DNA from: CAJXJP01 sp963926055
Lineage (GTDB): Bacteria; Patescibacteriota; Gracilibacteria; BD1-5; UBA6164
Length of the DNA: 64,000 nt
Direction: 5' to 3'
Assembly: GCA_963926055.1 (NCBI GenBank)
Contig: CAWUVK010000004.1
Span: 1-64,000, forward strand
In this document: piece by piece, positions 49,424 to 60,310 of the stretch
How the letters are laid out: every line of letters starts with the position of its first letter
Numbering within the stretch: the stretch's first letter is position 1
Program-made: the position numbers and the translations under genes
The notes under the pieces: model-generated
The model's database searches: none
What the model was told of the DNA's origin: nothing
What the model saw: only the letters and a program-made list of their open reading frames with translations

Positions 49424-50017
49424 ATGTACGATTGACCACAACGTAAAAAATTACGATTAAAGGATTACGATTATTCAAGTGATTGATATTATTTTATAAC
49501 TATTTGTACGAAAAATAGGGAAGAATTTTTTGGTGAAATTATTGATAGAAAAATGTTTTTGAATGATTATGGAAAAATCGTCAAAAATGAAATTTTCAAA
49601 ACACCTGAATTGCGTCAAGAAATAAAAATAGATGATTTTGTAATAATGCCAAATCATTTACATTTAATAATAATTATTCAAAACAAAAATGTAGGGTGCG
49701 ATTGCATCACACCGAAAGACATCGCACCGAAAGACATCACACCGAAAGACATCGCACAGTGAAAATATATAAGACCGTGAGAAAATAACGGAACGATGCA
49801 ATCGTTCCCTACGTTATCACGTGTAATTCGTTGATTAAAATCAACGATAACTAAACAAATTCGTTATGAAATGTGAGATTTTAATTTTGGATGGCAAAAA
49901 TCATTTTTTGATGTAATTATAAAAAACCAAGACCAGTTAGATAAAACGAGGCAATATATTATTGATAATCCATGCAAGTGGGCAGAAGATAAAAATAATG
50001 TAATAAATATAAAATAA
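49424..50017 (+). CDS. REP-associated tyrosine transposase (RAYT, Y1/HUH)
   Basis: 197 residues. YYFITICTKNREEFFG near the start, the HUH motif in FVIMPNHLHLIIII near residue 75 and WQKSFFDVIIKNQDQLDK with the tyrosine QYIIDNP near 180 are the RAYT signature. The middle carries an in-frame tandem (ITPKDIAPKDITPKDIA) and a palindrome coding for NNGTMQSFPTLS, absent in usual RAYTs. AAGGAG precedes the ATG. It mobilises short REP palindromes by single-strand chemistry. Confidence 0.88.
49697..49814. repeat. Repeats and a REP palindrome inside the RAYT gene
   Basis: A tandem of ACCGAAAGACATC(G/A)C units (49713-49757) and the palindrome GGAACGAT-GCA-ATCGTTCC (49790-49808) ending CTACGTT. The arm ..CGTAGGGAACGA also lies at 49358-49370 just before the gene, as an inverted partner. 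Confidence 0.65.
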
Positions 50018-50086
50018 ATTGTTATTATAATTGCAATTTAATCGAAAAAAAATATCATTAATAAAAATATTTACTAAAATAAATTT

Positions 50087-51331
50087 ATGTCTCAATCAAT
50101 TATTTGTCCAAATTGTAGTACGTCAATAGATCTTGATAAATTAGCAGACGAAAAATATTCTCAACTCATGAAAGATCAAGAAAGAAAATTGAGAGAACAA
50201 CAAGAAAAACAAAAAGAAAATTTTGAAAAAGAAATGGAAGAAAAAACCATTGAAATGAGAAAAAAAGCCCAAGAATATGCTGAGAAAAAAGCATGAGAAG
50301 CAAAAAAAGAACTTGAACTAGAAATGAAAGATATGCAAGAACAATTGCAAAAAGCACAAAAAGATAGAGAAGAATCGAGAAAAAAAGAACTTGATTTTAT
50401 GAAAAAACAAAGAGAACTAGAAGATAAAGAAAAAAATTTCGAGCTTGAAATGGAGAAAAAAATGTACGAAGAAAGAAAAAATATTGAAAAGATGCTCGAA
50501 GAAAAAATGAGAGAATCTTCACAAAAAGAAATGGATTTGAGAATGGAGAAAGTCCAAGAAGAAAATAGAAAAAAAGAATTAGAAATGCTCAAACAACAAG
50601 AGCAGATGAAAAAAACTATTGATGATTTAAAAAGAAAATCAGAACAAGGTTCTCAACAAATTCAATGAGATATTCAAGAAGATGATTTAAAAAATGCTAT
50701 TTCACAATCTTTTCCAATCGATGATGTAGAAGATGTACCAACCGGAATTAAGTGAGCGGATTTAATTCAAACAGTAAAAAATAGTATTGGGCAACCAACT
50801 GGTACAATCGTTTGGGAATCAAAAAATACAAAATCTTGGACTGAAGCGTGGATTATGAAACTCAAAGATGATAAACTAAAAGTCAATGGAAATATTGCCG
50901 TTTTAGTTTCAACGGTTTTACCAAAATGATTGAAAAATTTTGGAATGGTTGATGATGTGATGGTATGTTCTCCAGAATATGTTATTGCTGTTTGTAGTCT
51001 TTTAAGAGACCAACTCATCGCTATTTCGAAAGTTGAAAAAGCAAATCAATGAAAAGATATAAAAATGGAAATGTTGTATGGATATCTTACGAGTCAAGAA
51101 TTTTCAAGTAAAATAAATATGATGGTGGATGTATTTGCAAACTTAAAATCAGGAATAGATTCAGAAAGAAGAGCCATGGAAAAAAACTGGAAAAAAAGAG
51201 AAAAAGATCTCGAAAGAGCCACTTTTGCAGTAACTGGAATGTATTGAGAACTTGAGTCTCTCATGGGGCAAGCTCTACCTGGTTCTGAAAAATTAGAACT
51301 TGGTGCTGGTGATGAAGAAGACGAAGATTAA
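50087..51331 (+). CDS. DUF2130 nuclease-like protein with coiled coil
   Basis: 414 residues. It starts with a zinc-finger-like pair (IICPNCSTSIDLDK), then about 180 residues of Glu/Lys coiled coil, then the DUF2130 domain: GADLIQTVKNSIGQPTGTI, VWESKNTKSWTEAWIMKLKD and VLVSTVLPKGLKNFG. E-K spacing in WESKNTK suggests a PD-(D/E)XK-like nuclease, as in RmuC-related proteins. It ends with a very acidic tail. Role unknown; DNA maintenance is inferred. Confidence 0.8.
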
Positions 51332-51388
51332 AAAAAATAGCCCAATTTTGGGATATTTTTAAAATAATTAATAAAAAATAATTATCAG

Positions 51389-51805
51389 ATGGAAAATAAA
51401 CTTTCACTAGATTTTGGTTCAAATCAACCAAAGTTTCGTAGAAAAATAATGCAAAATATCATAGTCGATAGAAAATCAAAATATACTGCAGTTGCAGGTT
51501 TTGTTGAATCAAAAGAAGATGTAAAAAAATTTATGTCAGAATTGCTTAGAGATAAATATTTTCAAAAATCTACGCACAATACCTACGCTTTTAGAATAAC
51601 TTTGGAAAACGGGAGTGTATTAGAATCTAAAAATGATGATGGTGAAACTTGAGCAGGAAACTGTGTTTTGAGAGAACTACAAAGGTCAGAATTTACAAAT
51701 ACATTAGTTGTGGTAACACGTTATTTTGGTTGAGTACATTTACAAGCAGATAGATTTAAAAATGTTATTGAAGTAACAAAAATTATACTAGACGAAATAA
51801 AATAA
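51389..51805 (+). CDS. YigZ/IMPACT family protein (UPF0029)
   Basis: 138 residues. KSKYTAVAGFVESKEDVKKF, then THNTYAFRI, SKNDDGETGAGNCVLRELQ and VVVTRYFGGVHLQADRF are the IMPACT/YigZ N-terminal domain signature (HxxxAYR, DDGEP.GTAG, V.RYFGG). It lacks the C-terminal domain found in YigZ. Function in the family is unclear, possibly translation related. Confidence 0.88.
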
Positions 51806-51841
51806 TTATTTGCAAAATATAATTAATTTTATAACATTTAG

Positions 51842-51862
51842 TTACTATAAATTTTATAGTTT
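51842..51862. promoter_or_regulatory. Candidate operator TTACT-N11-AGTTT
   Basis: ACTATAA-ATT-TTATAGT palindrome 12 bp before the quinone reductase-like ATG. Same structure as before the glutathione peroxidase. Confidence 0.4.
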
Positions 51863-51873
51863 ATTAAAAATAT

Positions 51874-52461
51874 ATGAAAAAAATATTAATTATTACTGCA
51901 AATCCTAGCTCTCAAGGATTTACACATCAAATAGCCGAAAAATATTCTCAAGTATCAAAAAACCTAAATGCTCAAGTGGAAATATTAGATTTATATAAAT
52001 CAGAGAATATACAAGAATATTTACAATATGAGAATATTAGAACAGATTGGCCAAAAGATGAAAAAATAAAATCTATGCAAGAAAAAATTACAAATGCAGA
52101 TGAACTTGTATTTGTAGCTCCGGTTTGGTGGGGAAGTGTTCCTGCTGTGATGAAAAATTTCATTGATGTAAATTTCCAAGCTGGATTTGCATATAAGTAT
52201 GGAAAAAATGGGAAAGTAGAAAAATTATTAACATGAAAAAAAGCTACTTTATTTATGACTTGCGATGCACCAGGATTTATTTATAAATATTTACCATTTA
52301 TGATTTCTCTCAAATGATATTTTGGAACGAATATTTTAGGATTCTGTGGAATAAAATTAACAAAATTTCATTTATTTGATCATATGCATAAACATAAAAA
52401 ATCTCAAGAATGAATCGATACATTATTAAATATAGTCGAAAAATTAGCAAAAAAGTCATAA
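51874..52461 (+). CDS. NAD(P)H quinone oxidoreductase-like flavoprotein
   Basis: 195 residues with a flavodoxin-like fold: KKILIITANPSSQGFTHQIA is the FMN phosphate loop, FVAPVWWGSVPAVMKNFIDV the second flavin-contact loop with PxxWxxxPA, then FQAGFAYKYG and FCGIKLTKFHLFDHM. Typical of KefF/MdaB/YwrO enzymes that reduce quinones by two electrons. It shares an operator motif with the peroxidase gene, so a role against electrophiles fits. Confidence 0.88.
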
Positions 52462-52478
52462 TATTATGGCTTTTTTTA
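52449..52478 (+). terminator. Intrinsic terminator
   Basis: AAAAAGTCATAAT/ATTATGGCTTTTT overlaps the stop codon. Confidence 0.8.
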
Positions 52479-52523
52479 TTTCAAAAAATTTGTATACTAT
52501 TAAAAATATTAAAAAAATAATTT

Positions 52524-53039
52524 ATGGATATAAATATTCAACGTTCAAATAGAAAAACAATTTCCTTGCAGGTGAGAAAGCAGCAAGTTATAGTGAAGGC
52601 TCCAATTTTTTTATGAAAAAAATATATTGTTCAATTCGTAGAGAAAAATAAAGCATGGATCGAAAATAAATTAAAAAATCACCAAAAATCCCTCATTCAG
52701 CCAGAGAAGATTGATGAGTATAAACAACAAGCGAAAATATTTATACCTAAAAGAGTAGCTGAAATCGCTAAAAAATTTGGTTTTGAGTATAAATCTGTTA
52801 AAATAACATCAGCAAAATCAAGATGGTGAAGTTGTACAAGTCAGAAAAATTTAAATTTTTCATTTCGACTTATTTTAACTCCACCTGAAATTATTGATTA
52901 TGTGATTTGCCATGAATTGGCACATTTAAAACACATGAATCATTCTAGACAATTTTGGTGAGAAGTGTCTAGAATGGATAAAAATTATAAACAACACGAC
53001 TTTTGGTTAAAGAAAAATTGAGATTTATTTATATGTTAA
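52524..53039 (+). CDS. YgjP-type metallopeptidase (DUF45, SprT-like)
   Basis: 171 residues, shorter than the usual 230 of YgjP, with the N-terminal part reduced (MDINIQRSNRKTISLQVRKQ). SRWGSCTSQKNLNFSFRLIL is the conserved RWGSC motif. YVICHELAHLKHMNHSRQFW holds the HExxH zinc site and the third His. Predicted zinc metalloprotease of unknown substrate, cytoplasmic. Confidence 0.88.
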
Positions 53040-53108
53040 TGTATCTGTAATTTTCATTTTTTCATTTATCAGTTAGAATAATATATATTTATATTTTAAT
53101 TATTGTAT

Positions 53109-54188
53109 ATGGTGTCATTAAATAAACAATTAGTAAAGATTAATACCCAAGAAGTAGCAGAAATAGAAGAAGTATTTTCTCAAGCAAAAGACTTTAGAGA
53201 AGTTGGTGAGAAAATTACAGCTCCAATTGATAGCATTATTTCAGAAACTACAAAAATAATAGATGCAGATCCTATTATGAATGTTTCATTAGAATTAAGT
53301 AAAATGAATTCTGAAGTATCTGGGGTGTATGATTCGATTATTGACAATGATGGGAAAGTTATGAAAGTTCTAAAATCAATACCTTTCCTAGGTTGATTGG
53401 CAAAGTCATTAGATAAAAAATATGATGAAGCTAAATTTAATATAAAATCAATTGAATGAAAAATAGAAATGATTTTTTCATGATTTGATATATCATATGA
53501 TTCTGTAAATACTTCTATTGATATGCAAATGAAATTTTTAGATTCTCTTGAACTTAATTTGCAAAAGGTAATCGCATATAAAGAATTTGTTCAACAAAAA
53601 TCTGAGGAATTTTCACAAAAACTTTCAACAGTTGAAGATGAAGCTCAAAAACTTAAATATGAAATGTTTGGAAGAAATGTAGAATTTTTTTTAGGAAATT
53701 TAACAGTATTGGTTTGAAACCTTGAAATGGCTAAAAAAAGATTATTAATGAGATTAGATTCAGCTAATAAATTATCTCTTGCCATGAGTTCAAGTAGGCC
53801 AATTTTTAAAACTTTGTTATCAACTGCGATTATAGAAACTTCAAGCCAAAAAGCAATTGATGCTTCTATTCAGGCGATGGATGTGATGGGATCTACAATT
53901 GATAAAATGACGAGTGACCTTACTGATAAAGCAATTGAAAGTTCTAAAAAAGCTGAACAAATATCATCTAAACCAGTAGTTTCAGCAACTGTTTTTATTG
54001 AAAATGTTACAAAATTAAAAAATCATTTTAATGAAATTGAAGATTATAGATTACAAGTAGCAAAAGAAGCTCAAGAAGAAAGAAAACTATTTGCTGAAGC
54101 AAAAAATCAGCTATCAGAATTAAAAACTTTAGACGCTCAAGATGCTCAAGATTTTAAATCACAACTCATTTCACCAGAAGAAAAATAG
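53109..54188 (+). CDS. TelA-like toxic anion resistance protein
   Basis: 359 residues, all-helical. The order DFREVGEKITAPIDSIISET, KVLKSIPFLGGLAKSLDKKY and IKSIEGKIEMIF, followed by long helices (NLTVLVGNLEMAKKRLLMRL), is the TelA pattern (tellurite resistance family). The exact biochemical role is unknown; neighbours with SPFH, DUF350 and DUF4178 suggest envelope stress. ATG at 53109 chosen over a TTG six bases upstream. Confidence 0.75.
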
Positions 54189-54199
54189 TATTATCAAAT

Positions 54200-54237
54200 A
54201 AAAAAAATATAAGTCAAAAAAACTTATGTTTTTTTAT
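54200..54237 (+). terminator. Intrinsic terminator
   Basis: AAATATAAGT-CAAAAAA-ACTTATGTTTTTTT after telA. Confidence 0.75.
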
Positions 54238-54299
54238 TGTAAAATCTAAGTGTTTGTTATATAATTAAAACTAATGTTGTAGTACTAATAAATAGATTC

Positions 54300-55709
54300 A
54301 TGAATATAAATCAGAGCTTGAAAGAAATATACAAGCTGTATTCTGCATGAGATTATAAACAAGCAGAAATCCTGAATAATCAGATTTTAGAAAAATATCC
54401 AGAAAATGTTTACGCATCTCGCTATGAACAACTCATTCAAAAAAATATTCAGTCGGAGTTATCAGCTGAAAAAAAATGACCAATTCCAAAGGTAAAATCA
54501 AAAGCATTGAAATGTCCACATTGTACTTCTAAAATTCCATATTCATGATTAACTCAAGAAAATAGAAAAAGAATTGATAATAAAGATTTAGATAATTTAG
54601 AAATTAAGTGTCCTTATTGTCATACAAAATTTATACTACAAAATGCAAAATCAAGTTCTTACTTATGAATCAAAATTTGAGATAAGATTACATATAAACA
54701 GAAGTCATATAGAACTGTATGATATGTAAAATATGAAGGAAAATGGTATGAATGAAGATATTCTGGTAAAACGGTATATTTAGAATGGATTTTATTGTGA
54801 AATGATAATAGTTATTTATATTTTTCAGAATGATATTCCATTGATGAATGAAATAAGACTTATGAATTTGAATTTTCAAAAAAAGTTATTCCGAAAACGA
54901 TTTTATGAGTTGATTTTAATGCTCAGAAATTTGATGCAGTCTGAACAAACATAGAATTTACAGAATTTAATAAAATGAAAGTAACAAATGTATATGGAGA
55001 AAATTCTAAATCCTATACTATATGAGAAAAAATTCAGCTCGCACCCATTGATATAAATGGACAATCACTAGTATATGAAAAAGAAACTTCTGGAAATCAG
55101 CAAGAAGTAGGAATATATGAAACTCATACTGTGAAACTTTCAGTAGCAGAAAGAATATTTAATACAAAATCAGATATTAATAAATCGGCAAATGTAAATT
55201 TACCTAAAATTTCAAATTACTTATCATTTTTGTATCTATTGATTCCATTATTTATTATCTGATTATCATCTCCAATAGTTTTTCTGTGAATTATTTTTAT
55301 GCTGGGGTCACTATATATAATATTTTGCGATCATTCAAGAAAGACATATATACTCTATTGCTTTTGAATTTTATGACCATTACTACTATTTTTATTTATT
55401 CCTTTTTTTAATAATATTATTGAAAAAAAAGAACTCATTGAAATTTGAAATATTCAAATGTGAAACAAATATGAATTAGATTTCTGAGCATTGCAAGTAT
55501 CTCCACAAAATATCATAAATACACAAAATTATAGTTATTGATGAAAAAGAATATATTATTCTCAAAATATAGGGCTAAAATTTTCCATTAAAACACAAGA
55601 AGATAAAGACATAATTCAAAAAATCAATTCATGGAACTCTTGATATGAAAATCCACAAAATATAATGTTAAAAAATATGTTTGAATGAAATATTTATAAA
55701 CTTAAATAA
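54300..55709 (+). CDS. DUF4178 protein with zinc ribbon and membrane segments
   Basis: 469 residues. The first 50 residues are TPR-like helices, then a four-Cys ribbon (LKCPHCTSKIPYSG and KCPYCHTKFIL). DUF4178 follows (YRTVGYVKYEGKWYEGRYSG, LLGNDNSYLYFSEGYS), then a beta region. Three hydrophobic segments near 320-385 include FLYLLIPLFIIGLSS and FGILGPLLLFLFIPF. A short extracytoplasmic end follows. DUF4178 proteins co-occur with DUF350 and spermidine synthase-like genes. First of a run of closely spaced genes. Confidence 0.8.
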
Positions 55710-55714
55710 ACTCT

Positions 55715-55948
55715 ATGACTAAATGGATATTGCTTATGGCTGTAGTGTACTGAGGTATATGATATGCAATTGCTTCGACTACTTCATATATTCCTATCTC
55801 TCAACAAATTGATGTAAAATCAATGAGTGTACAAAAACCAGAATATATAGAGAAAAAATGGGATGTATGTGAAGGAACATGTAAAAACTATAGTTCAACA
55901 TCAACGTCAACTTCAAGTTGGTGAAGTGCGAGCTATGGGTGAAAATAA
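55715..55948 (+). CDS. Small exported or anchored protein
   Basis: 77 residues. N-terminal hydrophobic helix (MTKWILLMAVVYGGIGYAIA) then a short polar domain with a CEGTC pair and a Ser/Thr/Gly-rich end (STSTSTSSWGSASYGGK). Six bp after the DUF4178 gene. Resembles the low-complexity small proteins found next to DUF4178/DUF350 genes. Confidence 0.6.
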
Positions 55949-55979
55949 ATATAAATTTTAATTTAATAAAAATATTATT

Positions 55980-56195
55980 ATGGAAATAACAGTTTTAATT
56001 CAAGGATTAGTAGGAACAATTATTTATTCATTATTATGAATATTCATTATGGCAATGAGTTTCTATTTAATAGAAAAAATGACAAAATTTTCTTTAAAAA
56101 AAGAAATAGTTGAAGATGAAAATATGGCATTATGAACTATGTTTGCAGGTTTTTTTATTGCAGTTTCAATTATTATTGCTGCAGCTATTATATAA
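55980..56195 (+). CDS. DUF350 membrane protein
   Basis: 71 residues with two helices, VGTIIYSLLGIFIMAMSFYL and MFAGFFIAVSIIIAAAII, and the connecting EIVEDENMALGTMFAG that matches the DUF350 signature (ENxAxA...G). Half the usual length (two helices instead of four). Inner-membrane protein; function unknown. Confidence 0.8.
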
Positions 56196-56210
56196 TATAA
56201 TTTTAAATTT

Positions 56211-57239
56211 ATGTGATTATTTGATATTTTTAAAGACCAAACAATGGATGTTATTAGATGGGAAAACCCATCAGATGATTTACTTGTTTGGAAATGGCCA
56301 CAAAATCTGGATGAAATTAAAAACAATTCTTCATTGGTTATAGACCCATGATTAGCTGCAATTTTTATACATAATTGAAAAATAGAAGCTATTCAAACGG
56401 ATTCAGGTAAATGGAATTTAGAAACAGATAATATTCCTTTTATTTCAAGTATGAAAAATATTATGAGTTGATTTGAAACTCATGATAAAGCATCTGTTTA
56501 TTTTATTAAAACTCATCAACTTACGAATCAAAAATGGGGAACTCCAAATAGTATTACTTATGTAGATCCTTCATATAATTTTCCAGTTGAGTTGAGAGCA
56601 TTTGGTAATTTTACTTTTAAAATTACTGATTTAGAAAATTTTTGGGTAAATTATGTAGCCAATGTTGCAGAAGTGAAAACAGATGATATTAGAATGATTA
56701 TTACTGATAGAATTGTTGGTAATATCGCTACGTTATTTGCAACAAAACAAGTAAGTTATAATACTATTGATTCTTTCACTTTAGAAATTACTCAAGAACT
56801 TACGTGACTTACAAAAGATGAATTTGCTAAATTATGACTCGAACTTAATGATTTTAGAATAGAAGATATCAATTTCACAGATAAAACTAATGAATATATT
56901 GATAAAATTATTTCTAAGATTGCAGATGTTGGAGCTATAAATGCTACAAAAAATATTGATCCATCAGCAATGTCAAATTACTCAGCAGTTGAAAAACTCA
57001 ACATTATGAATAAAGCAGCTGAATCAGGATGATCTGCTGGAGATATGATGTGAGCTGGAATGTGAATGGCAATGGGTATGAACATGGCAAATGATATGCA
57101 AGAACAACAAAAAAAAGTTTCTGTAGATGATAATTCTGCTGAAGTAAAATTACAAAAAATAAAATCATTATTTGATAAATGACTTATTTCTCAAGAAGAT
57201 TATGATACAAAAAAATCAGAGATTTTAGAAAATTTATAA
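56211..57239 (+). CDS. SPFH-domain protein with C-terminal SHOCT (YdjL-like)
   Basis: 342 residues. Starts MGLFDIFKDQTMDVIRWENP, the signature of virion-core-like SPFH proteins; SPFH strands and helices run to about residue 270 (LRAFGNFTFKITDLENFWVN). A Met/Gly-rich linker (GAGMGMAMGMNMAND) leads to the SHOCT domain KIKSLFDKGLISQEDYDTKK. Such proteins associate with DUF350 membrane proteins and stress. A terminator follows. Confidence 0.88.
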
Positions 57240-57268
57240 AAAAACTTACCATTTAGGTAAGTTTTTTA
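57238..57268 (+). terminator. Intrinsic terminator
   Basis: AAAAACTTACC-ATTT-AGGTAAGTTTTTT after the SPFH gene. Confidence 0.85.
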
Positions 57269-57369
57269 TATTTTTTTAAATTTTAAAAAACTTAATTTTA
57301 ATATTATTTTGTTTTTTTTATGAATTAATTAAGATAATAATATATTTTTTACATACAAAATTTTCAAAG

Positions 57370-58854
57370 ATGATATTATTTTTTACTCTAGTTATTGCTA
57401 TTTGTGGTATTTTATACGAACTGATTTTATGAACGTTGAGTTCATATTTAATTTGAGATAGTGTGAGACAATTTTCATTTACTATCTGATTTTTTATGAC
57501 GGGTATGTGAATAGGAGCGTATTGTTCTCGTTATTTGGAAAAAAATGCTATTAAAAACTTTTTAAGAATAGAGCTTTTATTATCAGTATTAGGGGCTTCT
57601 AGTGTCATTATTTTAAAAATTTTATATCTACATTTTGGTTTATATTGAGATTTATTCCAGTTCTTTTATTTATTGGTGACTATGTTAGTATGAGCTTTTG
57701 TTTGAGGAGAATTACCTTTAGTGGCAACTATTTATAAAGAATTAAAAATAAAAACTCAATCGATTATTAGTGATTTATTTACATTTGATTATATAGGATG
57801 ACTCGTTGCTAGTTTGATTTTCCCACTTCTATTACTTCCTATTTTAGGGTTGTATAATGTATCTATTTTTATTGGGAGTTTAAATCTATTAGTTTGTATT
57901 TTTTACATTCAATATCTTACAAAATTTAATATTAATTTAAAAAAATATTATATAGTTGTTGCTATGATTATCGTGTATTTTTTATGATTATTTTTTGCTT
58001 CAGCCAAGTTTGAAAATTATTATTTAAGAAATTATTATAAAGAGCCAATATTAGAAACATATCAATCAGATTATCAAAATATTGTATTAACAAAAAGATG
58101 AGAAGATTTTCGTATGTATATAAATGGCAATATACAATTTTTAAGTTTAGATGAGAATAGGTATCATGAAGCTTTAGTAGATTGGCCAATAAAATTATTA
58201 GAAAGTAAAATAAATCTGAATGTATTAGTCTTATGATGATGAGATGGTTTAGCTGTGAGGAATTTACTTGAGTATTGAAAAATTGATGAAATAACTTTAG
58301 TTGATTTGGATCCTAAAATTACACAAATAGCACAAACTCAAACAGATTTACTTGCTTTAAATAAGAATTCTTTATGAAATTCAAAAGTGAAAATAATTCA
58401 TATGGATGCCATGAAATATTTACAAAAAACTGATAAAAAATTTGATTTTGTGATTGCAGATTTTCCTGATCCTAGAGATGTGGCAACGGCAAAGTTATAT
58501 TCAAAAGAAATGTATTTATGAATCGATAAAGTATTAAATATGCAATGAGTTTTTGTTACTCAGGCATCAAATGCATTTTTTTCAAATAAAGCATTTTGGA
58601 GTATTGATAAAACTTTATGAACTGTTTTTTGAGAAACTTTAGCGTACCATAGATATTTACCGAGTTTTTGAGATTGGTGATTTGTTTGAGTACAAAAATG
58701 AGGATTTAAAAATAAAAATATTTGTGAAGATTTATGATGTACTTTTTTTGATGAAGATTATAAACAACCAATAGAACAAATTAACATAAATACTTTGTCT
58801 CATCCAGAAATAATAGAATATTATGGAGAATGATATAAAAAATTTAACCTATAA
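57370..58854 (+). CDS. Membrane spermidine synthase-like protein
   Basis: 494 residues. Six or so membrane helices fill the first 210 residues (FFTLVIAICGILYELILGTL ... YIVVAMIIVYFLGLFFASA). The C-terminal half is an aminopropyltransferase fold: YQNIVLTKRGEDFRMYINGN, YHEALVDWPIK, VLVLGGGDGLAVRNLLEYGK, VDLDPKIT, HMDAMKYL and FDFVIADFPDPRDVATAKLY. GGGDG is encoded by TGA TGA TGA GAT GGT. The substrate may differ from putrescine; such membrane forms occur with DUF350/DUF4178. Confidence 0.9.
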
Positions 58855-58859
58855 TACGT

Positions 58860-59489
58860 ATGTGAGAAATTTTTATCCCGGAAAAAATATTTGATATAAT
58901 TCATATCAATAATATTTGAGAAAATATATTACAAATATTTGAGAAACATTTTTGAAAATATACAAAACAATCATTTGAATCAACCTATTGTAAATGAATA
59001 AAATTTGAATTTGAACAGTTAGACCAAGATTTAGTGAGTATTTTAAATGGTGAGTTTGGAAAATTTTATTTTATTGATTACAATTTTGATAAACAAAATA
59101 TTATCACTCATGGAAAAAAAATCTTATGAATTTGAGATATTTGAGATGAAATTAAGAGTATTGAAAATAAATTTGAAAAAATTATTCAAGAATTATCGAG
59201 TAATAATTTATTAACGATTTCTAAAAAAGAAAAAATACATAAAAATATAAAAGAAACATTTTTCACTATATCTTGAATTTTATTTTTACTCTATTGACTC
59301 AAACAAAAAATTATAGAAAACCTCAATGATTTAGAAAATATTGATGATAATCAAATTGAACTGAAATCACAAGCTGCGCTATTACGTGAAAATAATATTA
59401 CTAAAAAAATTGAAATACAAGCTCAAATATATACATTTGAAGCAAAATCGCAATTATTTTTCCAAACAATACATTCATTACTTTTATAA
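58860..59489 (+). CDS. Hypothetical protein in the spermidine synthase-like operon
   Basis: 209 residues, five bases after the previous stop. Begins MGEIFIPEKIFDIIHINNIG; alpha/beta for 110 residues, one possible membrane helix (FFTISGILFLLYGL), then a coiled-coil stretch. No family recognised. Tight spacing implies cotranscription. Confidence 0.6.
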
Positions 59490-59490
59490 A

Positions 59491-59718
59491 ATGTTCTACT
59501 ACGAAGAAATAGAAAAAAAATACTATATTTGGACGGATAAAACCAAAGGGAAATATTGACCATTTTCATGAATTTATATAAAAAATATTCATTTATGAAA
59601 TACTTCAGAAGATTTTCAGGTTGCAAAATATCCAGGGCATAAATTTGCAATTTGATTTTGAGAAAGAAAAATCTGTGTTATAAATACATCAGAAATTTAT
59701 GAAATTATAAATAAATAA
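59491..59718 (+). CDS. Small hypothetical protein
   Basis: 75 residues, one base after the previous stop. KKYYIWTDKTKGKYGPFSGI and GHKFAIGFGERKICVINTSE look like a compact beta fold similar in size to DUF4178 fragments. Not recognised. Confidence 0.55.
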
Positions 59719-59742
59719 AATATTATTTAAGCAAAATAAATT

Positions 59743-60309
59743 ATGCAATGTCCATCTTGTGGGAGACCAATAAGTTATGAAGAAAAATTCACAAAAATAC
59801 TCAGTTGTGGTTACTGTAACTCTATTTTAGAGTTGGGAACTTGAGAGCTAACTAAAATTTGAGAACAAACTGAATTTATAGATTTTCCTTCTATTTTCGA
59901 AGTATGAAAAACTATTGATTATCAAGGAAAAAAAATAAGTATAAAAGGGCAATTACGCTACGAATATGATTGAGGTTTTTTTGATAAATTTTATGCAACA
60001 GTAGATGGGAAAACGATGTATATAAGAGAAGACGATTGAAAAATAACATTTAGTGAAGATGGGAAATTCCAAAATGGGACTATGACTTTGATAGATAAAT
60101 CGGCAGGAAGTAAAATTAATCTATGATGAAAAGATTTATTTGTCCAAGAAGTGTGAACATTTAAACTTATTTCTATGAAAGGTTCAGTACAAAATATGCT
60201 TATTCCAGGTAAAAAATATGAGTATTTAGATGGAATTTATAATCAAAAGATGTATTTCCTAGAAAAAGAAATCTGAGCAGATAAATTAAGAATATGTAAA
60301 CAAATATAA
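59743..60309 (+). CDS. DUF4178-like protein with zinc ribbon
   Basis: 188 residues. Two Cys pairs (MQCPSCGRPISYEEK and LSCGYCNSIL) followed by FEVGKTIDYQGKKISIKGQL and YDGGFFDKFYATVDGKTM, the DUF4178 beta pattern. Second DUF4178-type gene of the cluster. One base before the Nif3 start. Confidence 0.7.
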
Positions 60310-60310
60310 T

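Noticed and set aside
50166..50592. Long minus-strand ORFs opposite the DUF2130 coiled coil
   Set aside because: Ser/Phe-rich shadows of the Glu/Lys coiled-coil codons.
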